The translations under genes were made by a program, and so were the position numbers. DNA of 64,000 nucleotides from Paeniglutamicibacter sulfureus (GTDB lineage: Bacteria > Actinomycetota > Actinomycetes > Actinomycetales > Micrococcaceae). The stretch is from contig NZ_BAAAWO010000001.1 of NCBI RefSeq assembly GCF_039535115.1, forward strand, positions 3,472,001 to 3,536,000, given 5' to 3'. This document shows positions 36,682 through 45,611 of this stretch, one piece after another (positions within the stretch are counted from its first letter, which is position 1; each line of letters starts with the position of its first letter). The notes beneath the pieces were generated by a model. It ran no database searches. It was given only the letters and a program-made list of their open reading frames with translations, and had not been told where the DNA came from.

Positions 36682-37959
36682 ATGGCCAGCGCAGCGACGC
36701 CAGAACATGTTGTAATCGTCGGTGCCGGGTTCGTCGGCCTGTCCGCCGCCTGGTACCTGCAGGAAGAGGGCGTCAAGGTCACGGTCGTGGATCGCGGGGG
36801 AGTTGCCTCGGGCGCCTCTTGGGGCAACGCCGGCTGGCTGACCCCGGCACTCACCTTGCCGATTGCCGAGCCGTCCATCTTCACCAGCGGACCGAAGATG
36901 TTGCTGGATCCCGCGTCCCCGCTGTACGTTCCGTTGAAGGCCGATGCCAAGCTGCTTCGCTTCCTGGTGGGCTTTGCCTGGCACAGCACGCCGAAGAAAT
37001 GGCAGGAAGCCATGCGCATCTACTCGGAGATCGGAACCACCGGACTGGATGCCTTCGACGAGATCTCCGAGAATACCAATGCCGGCCCGGGCGTCGTCGA
37101 GAAGACCAAGCCGGCCAACCCCTTCCTGACCGGCTTCAAGTCCCTGAAGGACCGCGACGGCCTTCTTCACGAATTCGACATGATCCGCAAGACCGGCGGC
37201 AAGGTCGAGTTCGACCTGCTCACCGGCGACGAACTGCGTGCCATCGAACCAACCCTCTCCGACGAGGTGGCGGCCGGTGTTGCGATCAAGAACCAGCGCT
37301 TCCTGAACCCGCCGAAGTACATGGAGTCCCTCGCCGAGTCGGTGGTCGCCCGCGGCGGCGACATCGTCGGCTCCTTCAACGTCACCGACATCCGCGACAA
37401 CGGCGGCTCCGTCACGGTCATCGGCTCCGAGGGGCGCTCGATCACCGCCGACCACGCGGTCATGGCCACCGGCGCCTGGTTGAACGACCTGACCAAGAAG
37501 TTCGGCGTGAATGTCGTGGTCCAGGCGGGACGCGGCTACTCCTTCACAGTCCAGCCCGAGGTCATGCCGACGCACCCGATTTACTTCCCGTCCCAGCGCG
37601 TTGCCTGCACCCCGTTGGGTGACCGCTTCCGCATTGCCGGCACCATGGAGTTCCGCGACGCCAACCACCCGCTGGAGCCCAAGCGCATCGAGGCCATCGT
37701 TGCCGCGGCCGCCCCGGTCTACAAGGGCATCAACTGGGAGAACCGCAAGGAGGAATGGGTTGGCGGACGGCCCTGCACCGCCGACGGCCTGCCGCTGGTC
37801 GGGGCCACGAAGTCGCCCCGCGTGCACGTCGGCGGCGGACACGGCATGTGGGGCGTGGCCCTGGGCCCGCTGACCGGCAAATTGCTGGCCGCGGGCATCG
37901 TGGGCAAGGAAAAGCCTGCCGTTGCACGCCACTTCAACCCGCTGCGCAAGGGCTTTTAG
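36682..37959 (+). CDS. DadA-like FAD-dependent amine/D-amino acid dehydrogenase, second copy
   Basis: 425 residues, closely similar along its whole length to the protein at 4444-5781 (shared blocks include GLSAAWYLQE/GLSTAWYLQE, WGNAGWLTPALTLP, QAGRGYSFTV, VACTPLGDRFR, AGGHGMWGVALGPLTGK-like end). N-terminal FAD motif 'IVGAGFVGLSAAWYLQEEG'. It lacks the Gly/Thr-rich insert of the first copy. Likely oxidises an amino acid or amine at the membrane. Here there is no xsc or other pathway gene nearby, so substrate may differ. Single gene closed by a 21-bp hairpin. Confidence 0.88.
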   Translation: MASAATPEHVVIVGAGFVGLSAAWYLQEEGVKVTVVDRGGVASGASWGNAGWLTPALTLPIAEPSIFTSGPKMLLDPASPLYVPLKADAKLLRFLVGFAWHSTPKKWQEAMRIYSEIGTTGLDAFDEISENTNAGPGVVEKTKPANPFLTGFKSLKDRDGLLHEFDMIRKTGGKVEFDLLTGDELRAIEPTLSDEVAAGVAIKNQRFLNPPKYMESLAESVVARGGDIVGSFNVTDIRDNGGSVTVIGSEGRSITADHAVMATGAWLNDLTKKFGVNVVVQAGRGYSFTVQPEVMPTHPIYFPSQRVACTPLGDRFRIAGTMEFRDANHPLEPKRIEAIVAAAAPVYKGINWENRKEEWVGGRPCTADGLPLVGATKSPRVHVGGGHGMWGVALGPLTGKLLAAGIVGKEKPAVARHFNPLRKGF

Positions 37960-37980
37960 GCTCTTGTAGGAAAAACCGCC

Positions 37981-38032
37981 GAACCCCGGCGATCGGTGCG
38001 GATCAGGAAGCCCGCACCGATCGCCGGGGTTC
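37981..38032. terminator. 21-bp hairpin terminator
   Basis: Perfect arms 37981-38001 and 38012-38032 around a 10-nt loop, 21 nt after the oxidoreductase stop; the next gene is convergent. Confidence 0.88.
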
Positions 38033-38130
38033 CTTGCGTGAGGGACAACCGATCCGACCGTGATGCCCGTAGTGGCGGCCCCGGCCCCAAGAACCCCGCC
38101 GGCGGGCAGCGGGCGGAGCCTGCCGGCTGC

Positions 38131-38985
38131 TCAGGGGTGCCGCACGCCTTCGCCCGCAAGCACGCTCGAATAGCCTTCGCGGTAGGTCGGGAACGTGAAT
38201 TCAAAGCCGCTGGCGAGCAGCCGGGCATTGGACAGGCGTCTGTCGCCGCCGCGGTTCACCGGGGCTTCTCCGACCTCGGGACGGGGAACGCCGAGGCTCG
38301 AGGCCAGGAACCCCTGGACCTCGCCCAGATCCGCCGGTTCGTGGTCGACACCCAGATACAGCGGGGCGGGCGCGGTGTCCATGGTGCACAAGTGCACGAT
38401 GGCAGCAGCGGCATCGTCGCGGTGGATCCGGTTGGTCCACACGGTTTCTCCGGGGGTGCGTGCCTTGCCGTTGCGCACCTGGGAGACCAGGTGGTTGCGG
38501 CCGGGTCCGTAGATGCCGGCCAGGCGCAGGATGATTGGCGTCGTTGCGCGTTCCCGCACTGCCGCCTCCGTCACTGCCAGGATCTGCGCGGTTTCGGTGC
38601 GCGGCGAAATCGGGGTGTCCTCGTCGACCCAGCCTCCGGCGGCATCGCCGTAGACCGCGGTGGAGGAGACCAGCAGGAAGCGTTGCGGATCAACGCCGTC
38701 GCGTTCAAGTGCGTCGAGCACGCGATGCGTGGCGTCCAGGTAGGTGCGCCGGTAGGCTTCTTCGCTGCGCTCGGGTGCGGCGGGGGTGAAGACCACGATA
38801 TCCGTGGCCGGATCGATGGCCGGCAGCTCGGTGCCGGCATCGCCAAGATCGACCCGCCGGGTGCCGAAGGAGGCAGGCAGCACTTCGGGCCGGCGGCGCC
38901 ACGCGGTGACGTGGTGCCCGGCGGCTGCGAAGCGCAGGCCCGCCTCGGTGCCGAGATCCCCGGCACCGAGAACGAGGACCTTCAC
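38131..38985 (-). CDS. NAD(P)-dependent epimerase/reductase-like protein (extended SDR, YeeZ type)
   Basis: 284 residues from GTG 38985, which overlaps the preceding stop (GTGA), so it is translationally coupled to the glycosylase-like gene. Rossmann motif 'VLGAGDLGTEAGLRFAAAG' at the N-terminus, 'VSSTAVYGDAAGGWVDED' with the catalytic-type serine/tyrosine region, and 'LRLAGIYGPGR', all typical of atypical extended SDRs such as YeeZ. Substrate unknown. Confidence 0.88.
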   Translation of the reverse strand: MKVLVLGAGDLGTEAGLRFAAAGHHVTAWRRRPEVLPASFGTRRVDLGDAGTELPAIDPATDIVVFTPAAPERSEEAYRRTYLDATHRVLDALERDGVDPQRFLLVSSTAVYGDAAGGWVDEDTPISPRTETAQILAVTEAAVRERATTPIILRLAGIYGPGRNHLVSQVRNGKARTPGETVWTNRIHRDDAAAAIVHLCTMDTAPAPLYLGVDHEPADLGEVQGFLASSLGVPRPEVGEAPVNRGGDRRLSNARLLASGFEFTFPTYREGYSSVLAGEGVRHP

Positions 38986-39611
38986 TTGGCCGGTGGGCGC
39001 AAACCGGCGCGAGCCATGGCGTCGGCGTACGCGGCCACCATTTCGTCGAACCACGCCTGCTGCTTTTCGGCCGAACCCAGGAAGGCGCGGTCAGCGGTGG
39101 AACGCACTTCGTAGATCTTGATGCCGCGCTGGTTGATGACTTGCTGGCCGCCTGCCTTGATCCAGGCCTGGACCAGGCGCTTGGCCTCGGTGCCGTGGGC
39201 CACGATCGCGGAGGTGCGGTAAGCGATGCGCATCAACTCCTTGAGCGGGCGGATCCCGGCTTTCACCTGGTCCGGGGTCAGCTTGGTTCCGCCGTCGGGC
39301 AGCTCCCACGGATAGACATTCCACGGGATAGCAAAACGCGGCTCCAACCCGGCAGTCTCATAGACTGCAGCGAGTCGTGCCGCGGTGGGATCGTCGTTGC
39401 GCAGGGACAGGAAGCCCGAAGACGTTCCGGGGCCCGGCGCGATTTGGAGCGAGATAACCCGAGCCTCGTCCACGTCGTGCACCGGGTCGATAAGCGGAAC
39501 CCGGGAACCGGGCTGCTGGTCCTGCAGCTTGCGACATAGTGCCGTGAGTTCGGCGACGGAATCGTCCTCCACCTTGCTCAACTGTTCTTCAAAGTACTCG
39601 GATTGGCTCAT
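38982..39611 (-). CDS. Uracil-DNA glycosylase-like protein
   Basis: 209 residues. It shows a UDG-superfamily-like pattern: 'ISLQIAPGPGTSSGFLS' (water-activating loop position), 'IPWNVYPW' (Asn pocket motif), and 'AIVAHGTEAKRLV' (core strand preceding the leucine-loop side). The final His-type motif is not obvious, so it may be a divergent glycosylase or only share the fold. Upstream partner of the coupled SDR gene, suggesting a two-gene operon; the functional link is unclear. Confidence 0.65.
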   Translation of the reverse strand: MSQSEYFEEQLSKVEDDSVAELTALCRKLQDQQPGSRVPLIDPVHDVDEARVISLQIAPGPGTSSGFLSLRNDDPTAARLAAVYETAGLEPRFAIPWNVYPWELPDGGTKLTPDQVKAGIRPLKELMRIAYRTSAIVAHGTEAKRLVQAWIKAGGQQVINQRGIKIYEVRSTADRAFLGSAEKQQAWFDEMVAAYADAMARAGLRPPAK

Positions 39612-39724
39612 TATTCACCTTTCGCCCTCGCACTGAGCCTACGCCGATTAGCCGTCGCGCGCATTCCAGCGTTCAACGGCCTGCCGCGGTGGGCAAATCG
39701 ACGGCCATGTCGCATGATGGGCAC

Positions 39725-40249
39725 ATGGGACTGACGCGCTTGGACATTGACCATCTGACCCGCTGTGTTGCACTTGCCGAGGAGAGCCTGGAGGCAAACG
39801 ACGAGCCCTTCGGCTCCATCCTTGTCGACGCCGACGGGTCCGTGCTCTACGAGGGCCGGAACCGCGTGGCCGGCGGGGATGCCACCGCGCATCCGGAGCT
39901 GGCCATTGCGCAATGGGCGCTGGCAAACCTTGATCCGGAGCGCAGGGCGGCCGCCACGGTATACACCTCCGGGGAGCATTGCCCGATGTGCGCCGGGGCC
40001 CACGGCTGGGCCGGTCTGGGACGCATTGCCTTTGTTGCCTCGGCGGCGATGCTTGATTCCTGGCACCGGGATTGGGGTGTCGGGCGCGGGCGGGTGGCCG
40101 CGTTGCCCATCAACCTGGTGGTTCCGGGCATAGAAGTGGTCGGGCCCGCCGAGGAGCTGGTGCCGCGGATCCGCTACCTGCACTTCCAGGCCCACCAGGA
40201 GACGTTGCGTCGTCCCGCCGCCGTCAAAGGGTCCGGTGGCGCGACATAA
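39725..40249 (+). CDS. Nucleoside/nucleobase deaminase (CDA superfamily)
   Basis: 174 residues from ATG 39725; ATG 39707 would add six residues. Zinc site of the cytidine-deaminase superfamily: His56-Pro-Glu58 (HPE, catalytic Glu) and Cys86-x2-Cys89 (CPMC). The context 'EPFGSILVDADGSVLYEG' resembles guanine/tRNA-adenosine-type deaminases; a small-molecule purine or pyrimidine deaminase is most likely. Divergent from the glycosylase-like gene and independent of the ligase downstream. Confidence 0.88.
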   Translation: MGLTRLDIDHLTRCVALAEESLEANDEPFGSILVDADGSVLYEGRNRVAGGDATAHPELAIAQWALANLDPERRAAATVYTSGEHCPMCAGAHGWAGLGRIAFVASAAMLDSWHRDWGVGRGRVAALPINLVVPGIEVVGPAEELVPRIRYLHFQAHQETLRRPAAVKGSGGAT

Positions 40250-40378
40250 ACAGTGAAACCCGGTGTCTAATTGTGAAACTGCGTTCCGAAACCTTACTCT
40301 GGGAAATGTCGTCGGCGTCACACTGTGCCAAAGACGATTGGGACCGGAAAAACAGACGAAGACCGGAATGAGGACCAC

Positions 40379-41968
40379 ATGGGTGTGCAACCACTGGCCA
40401 ACCACTCGGAACTGACACCATTGCGATTCCTGCAGCGCTCGGTGGAGGTGTATCCGTCCAAGGAAGCCATCGTGCACGGGTCACGGTCCTACAGCTACGC
40501 GCAGTTCGGGGCGCAGGTGCAGCAATTCGCCAAGGCGCTGGCCGCTCGCATCGTTCCCGGTGACCGGGTGGCGGTGTTGGCACCCAACATTCCCGAAATG
40601 CTGGTCGCCCACTATGCCGTCCCACTGGCCGGCGGTGTGCTCGTGGCACTGAACACCCGGTTGTCGGCCCGCGAGCTCGGCTACATCATGGAGCACTCGG
40701 CCACGAAGCTGCTCTTTGTCGACTCGGAGCTCCTGGGCGCCGCGGCGACGCTGCGCGCAGAGGTCCCGTCCCTTGAAGCGCTTATCGAGATCCAGGACCC
40801 GGAATTCACCGGCACCAGGTCCGAGGTCCAGGTCGATGGAACCTATGCCGAATTCATTGCCGCCGGCACCGGGGCGGACCTGGACTACGCGATCGCGGAC
40901 GAGCGGGCCCCGATCACGCTGAACTACACCTCGGGGACCACCGGCAAGCCCAAGGGCGTGCTGTACTCGCACCGAGGCAGCTACCTTAACTCGATGGGGG
41001 AGGCTTTCCACCAGGGCTTTGATGCTCACACCCGCTACCTCTGGACGCTGCCGATGTTCCATTGCAACGGCTGGTGCACTCCCTGGGCCGTCACCGCTGC
41101 CGGCGGCACCCACCTGTGCCTGCGCGGCGTGCGCGCGGAGCCGGTGTGGGACGCCATCGACGACCTCGGCGTCACACACCTGTGCGGCGCGCCCACGGTC
41201 TGCTCCATCATCGCCGACTCCTCCCGCGCCCACGAGCTGGAGCGCGGCATCAAGATCACCACTGCAGGGGCTCCGCCCTCGCCGGCGATCATCCGCAAGC
41301 TGCAGATGCTCGGCATCGAGGTCGTTCACGTCTACGGCCTCACCGAGGTCTACGGGCCCTACACGATCTGTGAGTACCAGGACGCCTGGGACGGGTTGGA
41401 CGACGAGGCCAAGGCGCAGAAAGTCGCCAGACAGGGAGTGGGCATGGTCCAGGCCGAATCGGCGCGCATCGTTGATGCTGACATGAAGAATGTGCCGGCC
41501 GACGGGGAGACGATGGGTGAAATCGTGCTGCGCGGCAACAACGTCATGATTGGCTACTACCGGGACGAGGAAGCCACCGCCGCGGCGTTCTCCGGCGGCT
41601 GGTTCCACACGGGGGACCTAGGCGTCATGCACCCCGACGGGTACATCCAGCTCAAGGACCGCGCCAAGGACATCATCATTTCCGGCGGGGAAAACATCTC
41701 GACCATCGAGGTCGAGCAGGCATTCGCAAACCATCCGGAAGTCCTCGACGTCGCGGTGATCGGCGTGCCGAACGAAAAATGGGGCGAAACGCCGGTTGCC
41801 TTTGTCATCCGGGCCAGCGGATCGCAGGTCGACGCGGCGACGCTCCAGGCCCACGCCCGCACACAATTGGCCGGTTTCAAGGTTCCCAAGACCATCCACT
41901 TCCCGCAGGATTTGCCGCGCACATCCACCGGAAAGGTGCAAAAGAACGTGTTGCGGCAAAACGCCTAG
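40379..41968 (+). CDS. Acyl-CoA ligase (AMP-dependent synthetase, medium/long-chain type)
   Basis: 529 residues. ANL-superfamily motifs: A3 phosphate loop 'LNYTSGTTGKPKGV', A5 'VYGLTEVYGPYT', A7 'GWFHTGDLGVMHPDGY', A8 'KDIIISGGENIST', and A10 'LPRTSTGKVQKNVLR' with the catalytic lysine. 'MFHCNGWCTPW' is typical of the AlkK/fatty-acyl-CoA ligase branch. It activates a carboxylic acid to its CoA thioester using ATP. GAGGA lies just upstream of the ATG. Stand-alone, followed by a hairpin. Confidence 0.93.
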   Translation: MGVQPLANHSELTPLRFLQRSVEVYPSKEAIVHGSRSYSYAQFGAQVQQFAKALAARIVPGDRVAVLAPNIPEMLVAHYAVPLAGGVLVALNTRLSARELGYIMEHSATKLLFVDSELLGAAATLRAEVPSLEALIEIQDPEFTGTRSEVQVDGTYAEFIAAGTGADLDYAIADERAPITLNYTSGTTGKPKGVLYSHRGSYLNSMGEAFHQGFDAHTRYLWTLPMFHCNGWCTPWAVTAAGGTHLCLRGVRAEPVWDAIDDLGVTHLCGAPTVCSIIADSSRAHELERGIKITTAGAPPSPAIIRKLQMLGIEVVHVYGLTEVYGPYTICEYQDAWDGLDDEAKAQKVARQGVGMVQAESARIVDADMKNVPADGETMGEIVLRGNNVMIGYYRDEEATAAAFSGGWFHTGDLGVMHPDGYIQLKDRAKDIIISGGENISTIEVEQAFANHPEVLDVAVIGVPNEKWGETPVAFVIRASGSQVDAATLQAHARTQLAGFKVPKTIHFPQDLPRTSTGKVQKNVLRQNA

Positions 41969-41997
41969 CGCGTCCGCACGCAGGTGCGTTTCAGCGG

Positions 41998-42033
41998 TTG
42001 GTCCTCCCGAAAAAGCAACACCGGGAGGGCCAA
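41998..42033 (+). terminator. Hairpin terminator after acyl-CoA ligase
   Basis: 12-bp stem (41998-42009 with 42022-42033, one G-U type mismatch), followed by TTCTCTT. Confidence 0.75.
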
Positions 42034-42162
42034 TTCTCTTCAATCCCTTCTGTAACACCCGTGACATTGGCAACTCCAGACACATAGTGTGTACCCAAGC
42101 GAGCACTTATCCACGGGGATTGATGTCTCAGGGTCAATTCCTTTGTTCAAGGAGTAATCACC

Positions 42163-43977
42163 ATGAGTCCCCAACCCCTCCTCTCCCTACGGATTGCAGC
42201 GGCGACATTCGGTGCGTCAATGGCGGTGGGGGCACTGGCCCCCGCGGCGGTGGCAGCACCGGTCCCCACGGGCGCAGCTCCACTGCAACTCACTGTCGTG
42301 AAGAAGCCACTCGCCCCGCGTGCGCAAACCACCACGGTCATTCGAACCACCGCGAACTTGAACCTACGTCAGAATGCCGGTGCCCATTACGAGTCCTTGG
42401 CTGTTCTTGCCAAGGGCACTGCGGTTACCCGGACGGGCAAGGCCAGCGGTGTTTGGTGGGAGGTCAAGGCCGGTTCGCGGACCGGTTGGGTGAGTTCCAA
42501 CTATTTGGCGAGGAGCGCTGGCAAGGCGCCGGCTCCCACGTCGTCTGCGACGCATCGGACGAGTGCGAATTTGAACCTGCGGCAGGCTCCGGGCACGCAT
42601 TCCAGGTCGTTGATCGTGCTTGCCAAGGGCACTGCGGTTACCCGGACAGGCAAGGCCAGCGGTGTTTGGTGGGAGGTCAAGGCCGGTTCGCGGACCGGTT
42701 GGGTGAGTTCCAACTATTTGGCGAGGAGCGCTGGCAAGGCGCCGGCTCCCACGTCGTCTGCGACGCATCGGACGAGTGCGAATTTGAACCTGCGGCAGGC
42801 TCCGGGCACGCATTCCAGGTCGTTGATCGTGCTTGCCAAGGGCACTGCGGTTACCCGGACAGGCAAGGCCAGCGGTGTTTGGTGGGAGGTCAAGGCCGGT
42901 TCGCGGACCGGTTGGGTGAGTTCCAACTATTTGGCGAGGAGCGCTGGCAAGGCGCCGGCTCCCACGTCGTCTGCGACGCATCGGACGAGTGCGAATTTGA
43001 ACCTGCGGCAGGATCCGGGCACGCATTGCAGGTCGTTGATCGTTCTTGCCAAGGGCACTGCGGTTACCCGGACGGGCAAGGCCAGCGGTGTTTGGTGGGA
43101 GGTCAAGGCCGGTTCGCGGACCGGTTGGGTGAGTTCCAATTACTTGGAGAAGAGCACGGGCCAGGCACCCGGCCCCGCTCCGGTCGCCGGCGCCAATCGC
43201 TGGGTGGACGGCACCCAGCCGATGTATGCCCAGGCCTCGCTATCCTCCAAGCGCCTCGCGGTGCAAACCGGTGGGACAAAGGTCCGGCTGATCAAGAGTT
43301 CCGGCAACTGGTCTTTCATTGAAACGCCGACCGGTCAGGGCTGGCTCCCCAGTTCATCCTTGGCCAGCAGCGAACCGGGCAACAATTCCACCTCGTACCG
43401 GTGGACCGCCTATGCAGCCAACGTCCGCACCGGCCCCTCAACCGCTTTCAGCACCTTGGGCGTCATCCCGGCAAACCAAAAAATGACCTACCTGAAAACT
43501 TCCGGTGGCTGGTCGCAGGTCAAGACCTCCAAGGGAACGGGCTGGATCAAGAACACGCTGCTGACCAGCGTCCAGTACCAAGCCCCGAAGGAGCTGCAGC
43601 CGATGACCCGGGCCATGATCCGGGAAGTCCAGGACCTCTTCGGGGCCGGGATCAGCAGCGTCGGCGGTTCGCGCGCCGGCTCCGTCGGGCACAGCTCGGG
43701 GCTGGCCGCGGACTTCATGATCAAGGATTATTCCTCGGCCGCAGGCATCAAGGCCGGCGACCAGATGGCACAGTACCTGGTGGAAAACCACGAGCGGATG
43801 GGGATCAGCTACCTGATCTGGCAGGACAAACTGTGGCTGGCCGAGGACGGCCAGTGGGGACCGTATTCAACCAGCGGCTGGGGCAAGCACCTGGCATCCT
43901 CCCGCGGATGGAACGACACCACGCGGCACATGGACCACATCCACGCTGAGATCTCTGCCTCCCGGGCCAACAAGTAG
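42163..43977 (+). CDS. Secreted SH3-repeat protein with C-terminal M15-like peptidase domain
   Basis: 604 residues. Signal peptide with Ala-rich cleavage near residue 32. Four bacterial SH3 repeats of 71 residues (about 60-340), each with 'NLNLRQ', 'VLAKGTAVTRTGKASGVWWEVKAG' (in parts: GTAVTRTGKASGVWW, RTGWVSSNYL); two more divergent SH3 repeats follow (about 343-475). The C-terminal domain (about 475-604) has 'GHSSGLAADF' (H-x2-G-x-A-x-D) and 'HMDHIHAEI', which fit a D,D-peptidase-type zinc site. It is probably a cell-wall-binding hydrolase acting on peptidoglycan. The SH3 region is repeat-rich at DNA level (see repeat entry). Confidence 0.88.
   Translation: MSPQPLLSLRIAAATFGASMAVGALAPAAVAAPVPTGAAPLQLTVVKKPLAPRAQTTTVIRTTANLNLRQNAGAHYESLAVLAKGTAVTRTGKASGVWWEVKAGSRTGWVSSNYLARSAGKAPAPTSSATHRTSANLNLRQAPGTHSRSLIVLAKGTAVTRTGKASGVWWEVKAGSRTGWVSSNYLARSAGKAPAPTSSATHRTSANLNLRQAPGTHSRSLIVLAKGTAVTRTGKASGVWWEVKAGSRTGWVSSNYLARSAGKAPAPTSSATHRTSANLNLRQDPGTHCRSLIVLAKGTAVTRTGKASGVWWEVKAGSRTGWVSSNYLEKSTGQAPGPAPVAGANRWVDGTQPMYAQASLSSKRLAVQTGGTKVRLIKSSGNWSFIETPTGQGWLPSSSLASSEPGNNSTSYRWTAYAANVRTGPSTAFSTLGVIPANQKMTYLKTSGGWSQVKTSKGTGWIKNTLLTSVQYQAPKELQPMTRAMIREVQDLFGAGISSVGGSRAGSVGHSSGLAADFMIKDYSSAAGIKAGDQMAQYLVENHERMGISYLIWQDKLWLAEDGQWGPYSTSGWGKHLASSRGWNDTTRHMDHIHAEISASRANK
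42340..43150 (+). repeat. Four tandem 213-bp repeats encoding SH3 units
   Basis: Units begin near 42340, 42553, 42766 and 42979. Units 2 and 3 appear identical over the 213 bp; unit 4 differs at a few bases (for example GAT for GCT and TGC for TCC) and unit 1 is more diverged at its start. The period is 71 codons, so copy-number changes keep the frame. Confidence 0.92.
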
Positions 43978-44094
43978 TTCGTCGGAGCCCTGGTTTGCCT
44001 CGGGGCAGGGGACAATGCCTGCTTCACGGGCGATGAAAACCCTGCTCGGCACCGGTGTGCAGGCCATCGACGAAGAACTGGGCCGCTGAACGCC

Positions 44095-44862
44095 GTGCAA
44101 ATCGGGTTCGCCTATGCGTTGATCGGTGGAATGCTTGGCGTATTCAGCCCCTGCAATGCGTTGTTGCTGCCGGCGTTCTTCGCCAACATCGCGACCTCGC
44201 GTGCCACGCTCCTGAGCCTTGGTTCCGTGTTCCGGGCGGCCTGCTTGCCACCCTGGTCCCTCTCGGACTGGGTATGGGATGGCTGGGCGGAACCTTCATC
44301 ATCGACCGCGGCGTCTTGCTCGGCGGAGCCGAATGGGCTTATTGCCCCGGGGCTGTTCACGGCCTTTCGCGGAGGGATAGATCTTTCCCGTCTGGTTCCG
44401 GGCCGGCCCCGGCCCGTCGCCGGATCGCTCGCCGGTACATTTGCCCTGGGTGCAGTTTCCGGCGTGGCTGGATTCTGCACTGGCCCGGTGGTGGGCGCGA
44501 TCCTTACCCTCGCACTGTCTTCCGCGTCCCCGGCCCGCGGCGGAACGCTGTTGGGGCTTTACGGCGTGGGCATGGTGCTGCCGATCATGTTCATTGCCCT
44601 ACTGGTCCGCAAACTCGGCCACCGTTCCGTTTCATCGAGGGCGGCGATTCCGTGTGGGCAGGTTGCGCCTGCACACGACCTCGTTGACGATGGGCGCTTC
44701 ACCGTGCTCGTTGGCTGGATCCTCATCTTCACCAATGGCACGGCCGCCGTACCCGAGCTGCTCCCCTCGAACTGGAACGCCGCATTTGAAAATCTGGGAA
44801 GGCAAGTTGACGCAGCCGTTCCGTCGTGGGCCTGGACGGCACTGGTCGGCGCATGTTGCTGA
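44095..44862 (+). pseudogene. CcdA-like cytochrome c biogenesis/thiol transport protein, frameshifted
   Basis: The start reads as a CcdA membrane helix ('YALIGGMLGVFSPCNALLLPAFFANIA'; parts GVFSPCNALLLP). Near 44225 homology moves to another frame ('GGLLATLVPLGLGMGWLGG'), returns near 44360 ('DLSRLVPGRPRP', 'VSGVAGFCTGPVVGAILTLAL'), moves again near 44630 ('VGRLRLHTTSL'), and returns near 44700 ('LVGWILIFTNGTAAVPEL'). At least four frame changes make it a decayed gene. The single open frame given here is only a patchwork. It would have moved reducing power across the membrane to thioredoxin-like proteins. Confidence 0.8.
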
Positions 44863-45018
44863 TCTGGTGGCTTCGTGCCGCCGTCCGCAGGACCAGCCGA
44901 ACGGGTGGCGCCGACGCCTCGAGAGTCCCCTCAGCAGGCAGGTCCGACCACGATGGAGGCGTCCCGGAAATCCGTTAGCGATGCCCTCCGCGAGCATTTC
45001 CGCTGATAAGCTGAAGTA

Positions 45019-45034
45019 TCGAATCTATGTTCTA
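45019..45034 (+). promoter_or_regulatory. LexA-binding SOS box
   Basis: TCGAATCTATGTTCTA matches the actinobacterial/Bacillus-type SOS box (TCGAACATATGTTCGA) at 13 of 16 positions. It ends 15 nt before the umuD start, so umuDC is likely DNA-damage induced. Confidence 0.78.
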
Positions 45035-45049
45035 GGAAGGGCGGGGTCT

Positions 45050-45472
45050 ATGTTCGGAATGGACCAGCCGCAGCCGCCGGCCCCGCAGCCGGAATCCCAG
45101 GGGCCCGTTGGAGCCGTCGAGGCCATGGGGTTTCCCTCGCCGGCCAGGGACTACTACAGCGGCGGAATCGACCTGAACCGCCTGTTGATTCGGGATAGGA
45201 CGTCGACATTCCTGATGCGGGTCTCCGGGAATGCCATGGCCTCTTCCGGAATCAGCCACGGAGACGAAGTCATCGTGGACCGGGCCTTGGCCCCACGCGA
45301 CGGATCGGTGGTCATCGCCGTCCAGGATGGCGAACTGGTCATCCGCCGCCTCGTGTCCAGCCGCGGCACCACGGTCTTATGTAGCGACGAACAGCCGCAG
45401 GAGCGGGCCGAGGCCGTGACCGAGGAAACCACCATTTGGGGCGTGGTCACCAGATGCCTTCACCATGTTTGA
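45050..45472 (+). CDS. umuD: UmuD-like protein lacking the Ser-Lys catalytic pair
   Basis: 140 residues, S24/LexA-type fold. Aligned without gaps to E. coli UmuD (offset +2): 'GFPSPARDYY' matches the self-cleavage region, with Met26-Gly27 in place of Cys24-Gly25, and 'RVSGNAMASSGISHGDEVIVD' region aligns with the catalytic loop. There the nucleophile Ser60 is Ala62 (codon GCC), and the general base Lys97 is Arg99 (CGC in 'ELVIRR'). Both catalytic residues are therefore missing and auto-cleavage to UmuD' should not occur. AGGAAGG ribosome site; SOS box upstream; umuC follows after 139 bp. Otherwise intact, so it may act as a permanently full-length regulator or partner. Confidence 0.9.
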   Translation: MFGMDQPQPPAPQPESQGPVGAVEAMGFPSPARDYYSGGIDLNRLLIRDRTSTFLMRVSGNAMASSGISHGDEVIVDRALAPRDGSVVIAVQDGELVIRRLVSSRGTTVLCSDEQPQERAEAVTEETTIWGVVTRCLHHV

Positions 45473-45611
45473 GTCGTCGGCGACCGAACCGAGATGGGCG
45501 CTCGCCACGTCACCTGGAGCGCATCGACGTGCGTAGCCACACCGGTGCCAAAGGTCCTGTGCCGGGTGAGCGGCTTTGGTCTCGGAGCGCACCTTGGGCA
45601 GGGAAGGCCCG

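Noticed and set aside
42340..43150. Regular repeats resembling a CRISPR or satellite array
   Set aside because: The 213-bp units are fully coding SH3 domains in one frame; there are no short repeats with variable spacers.
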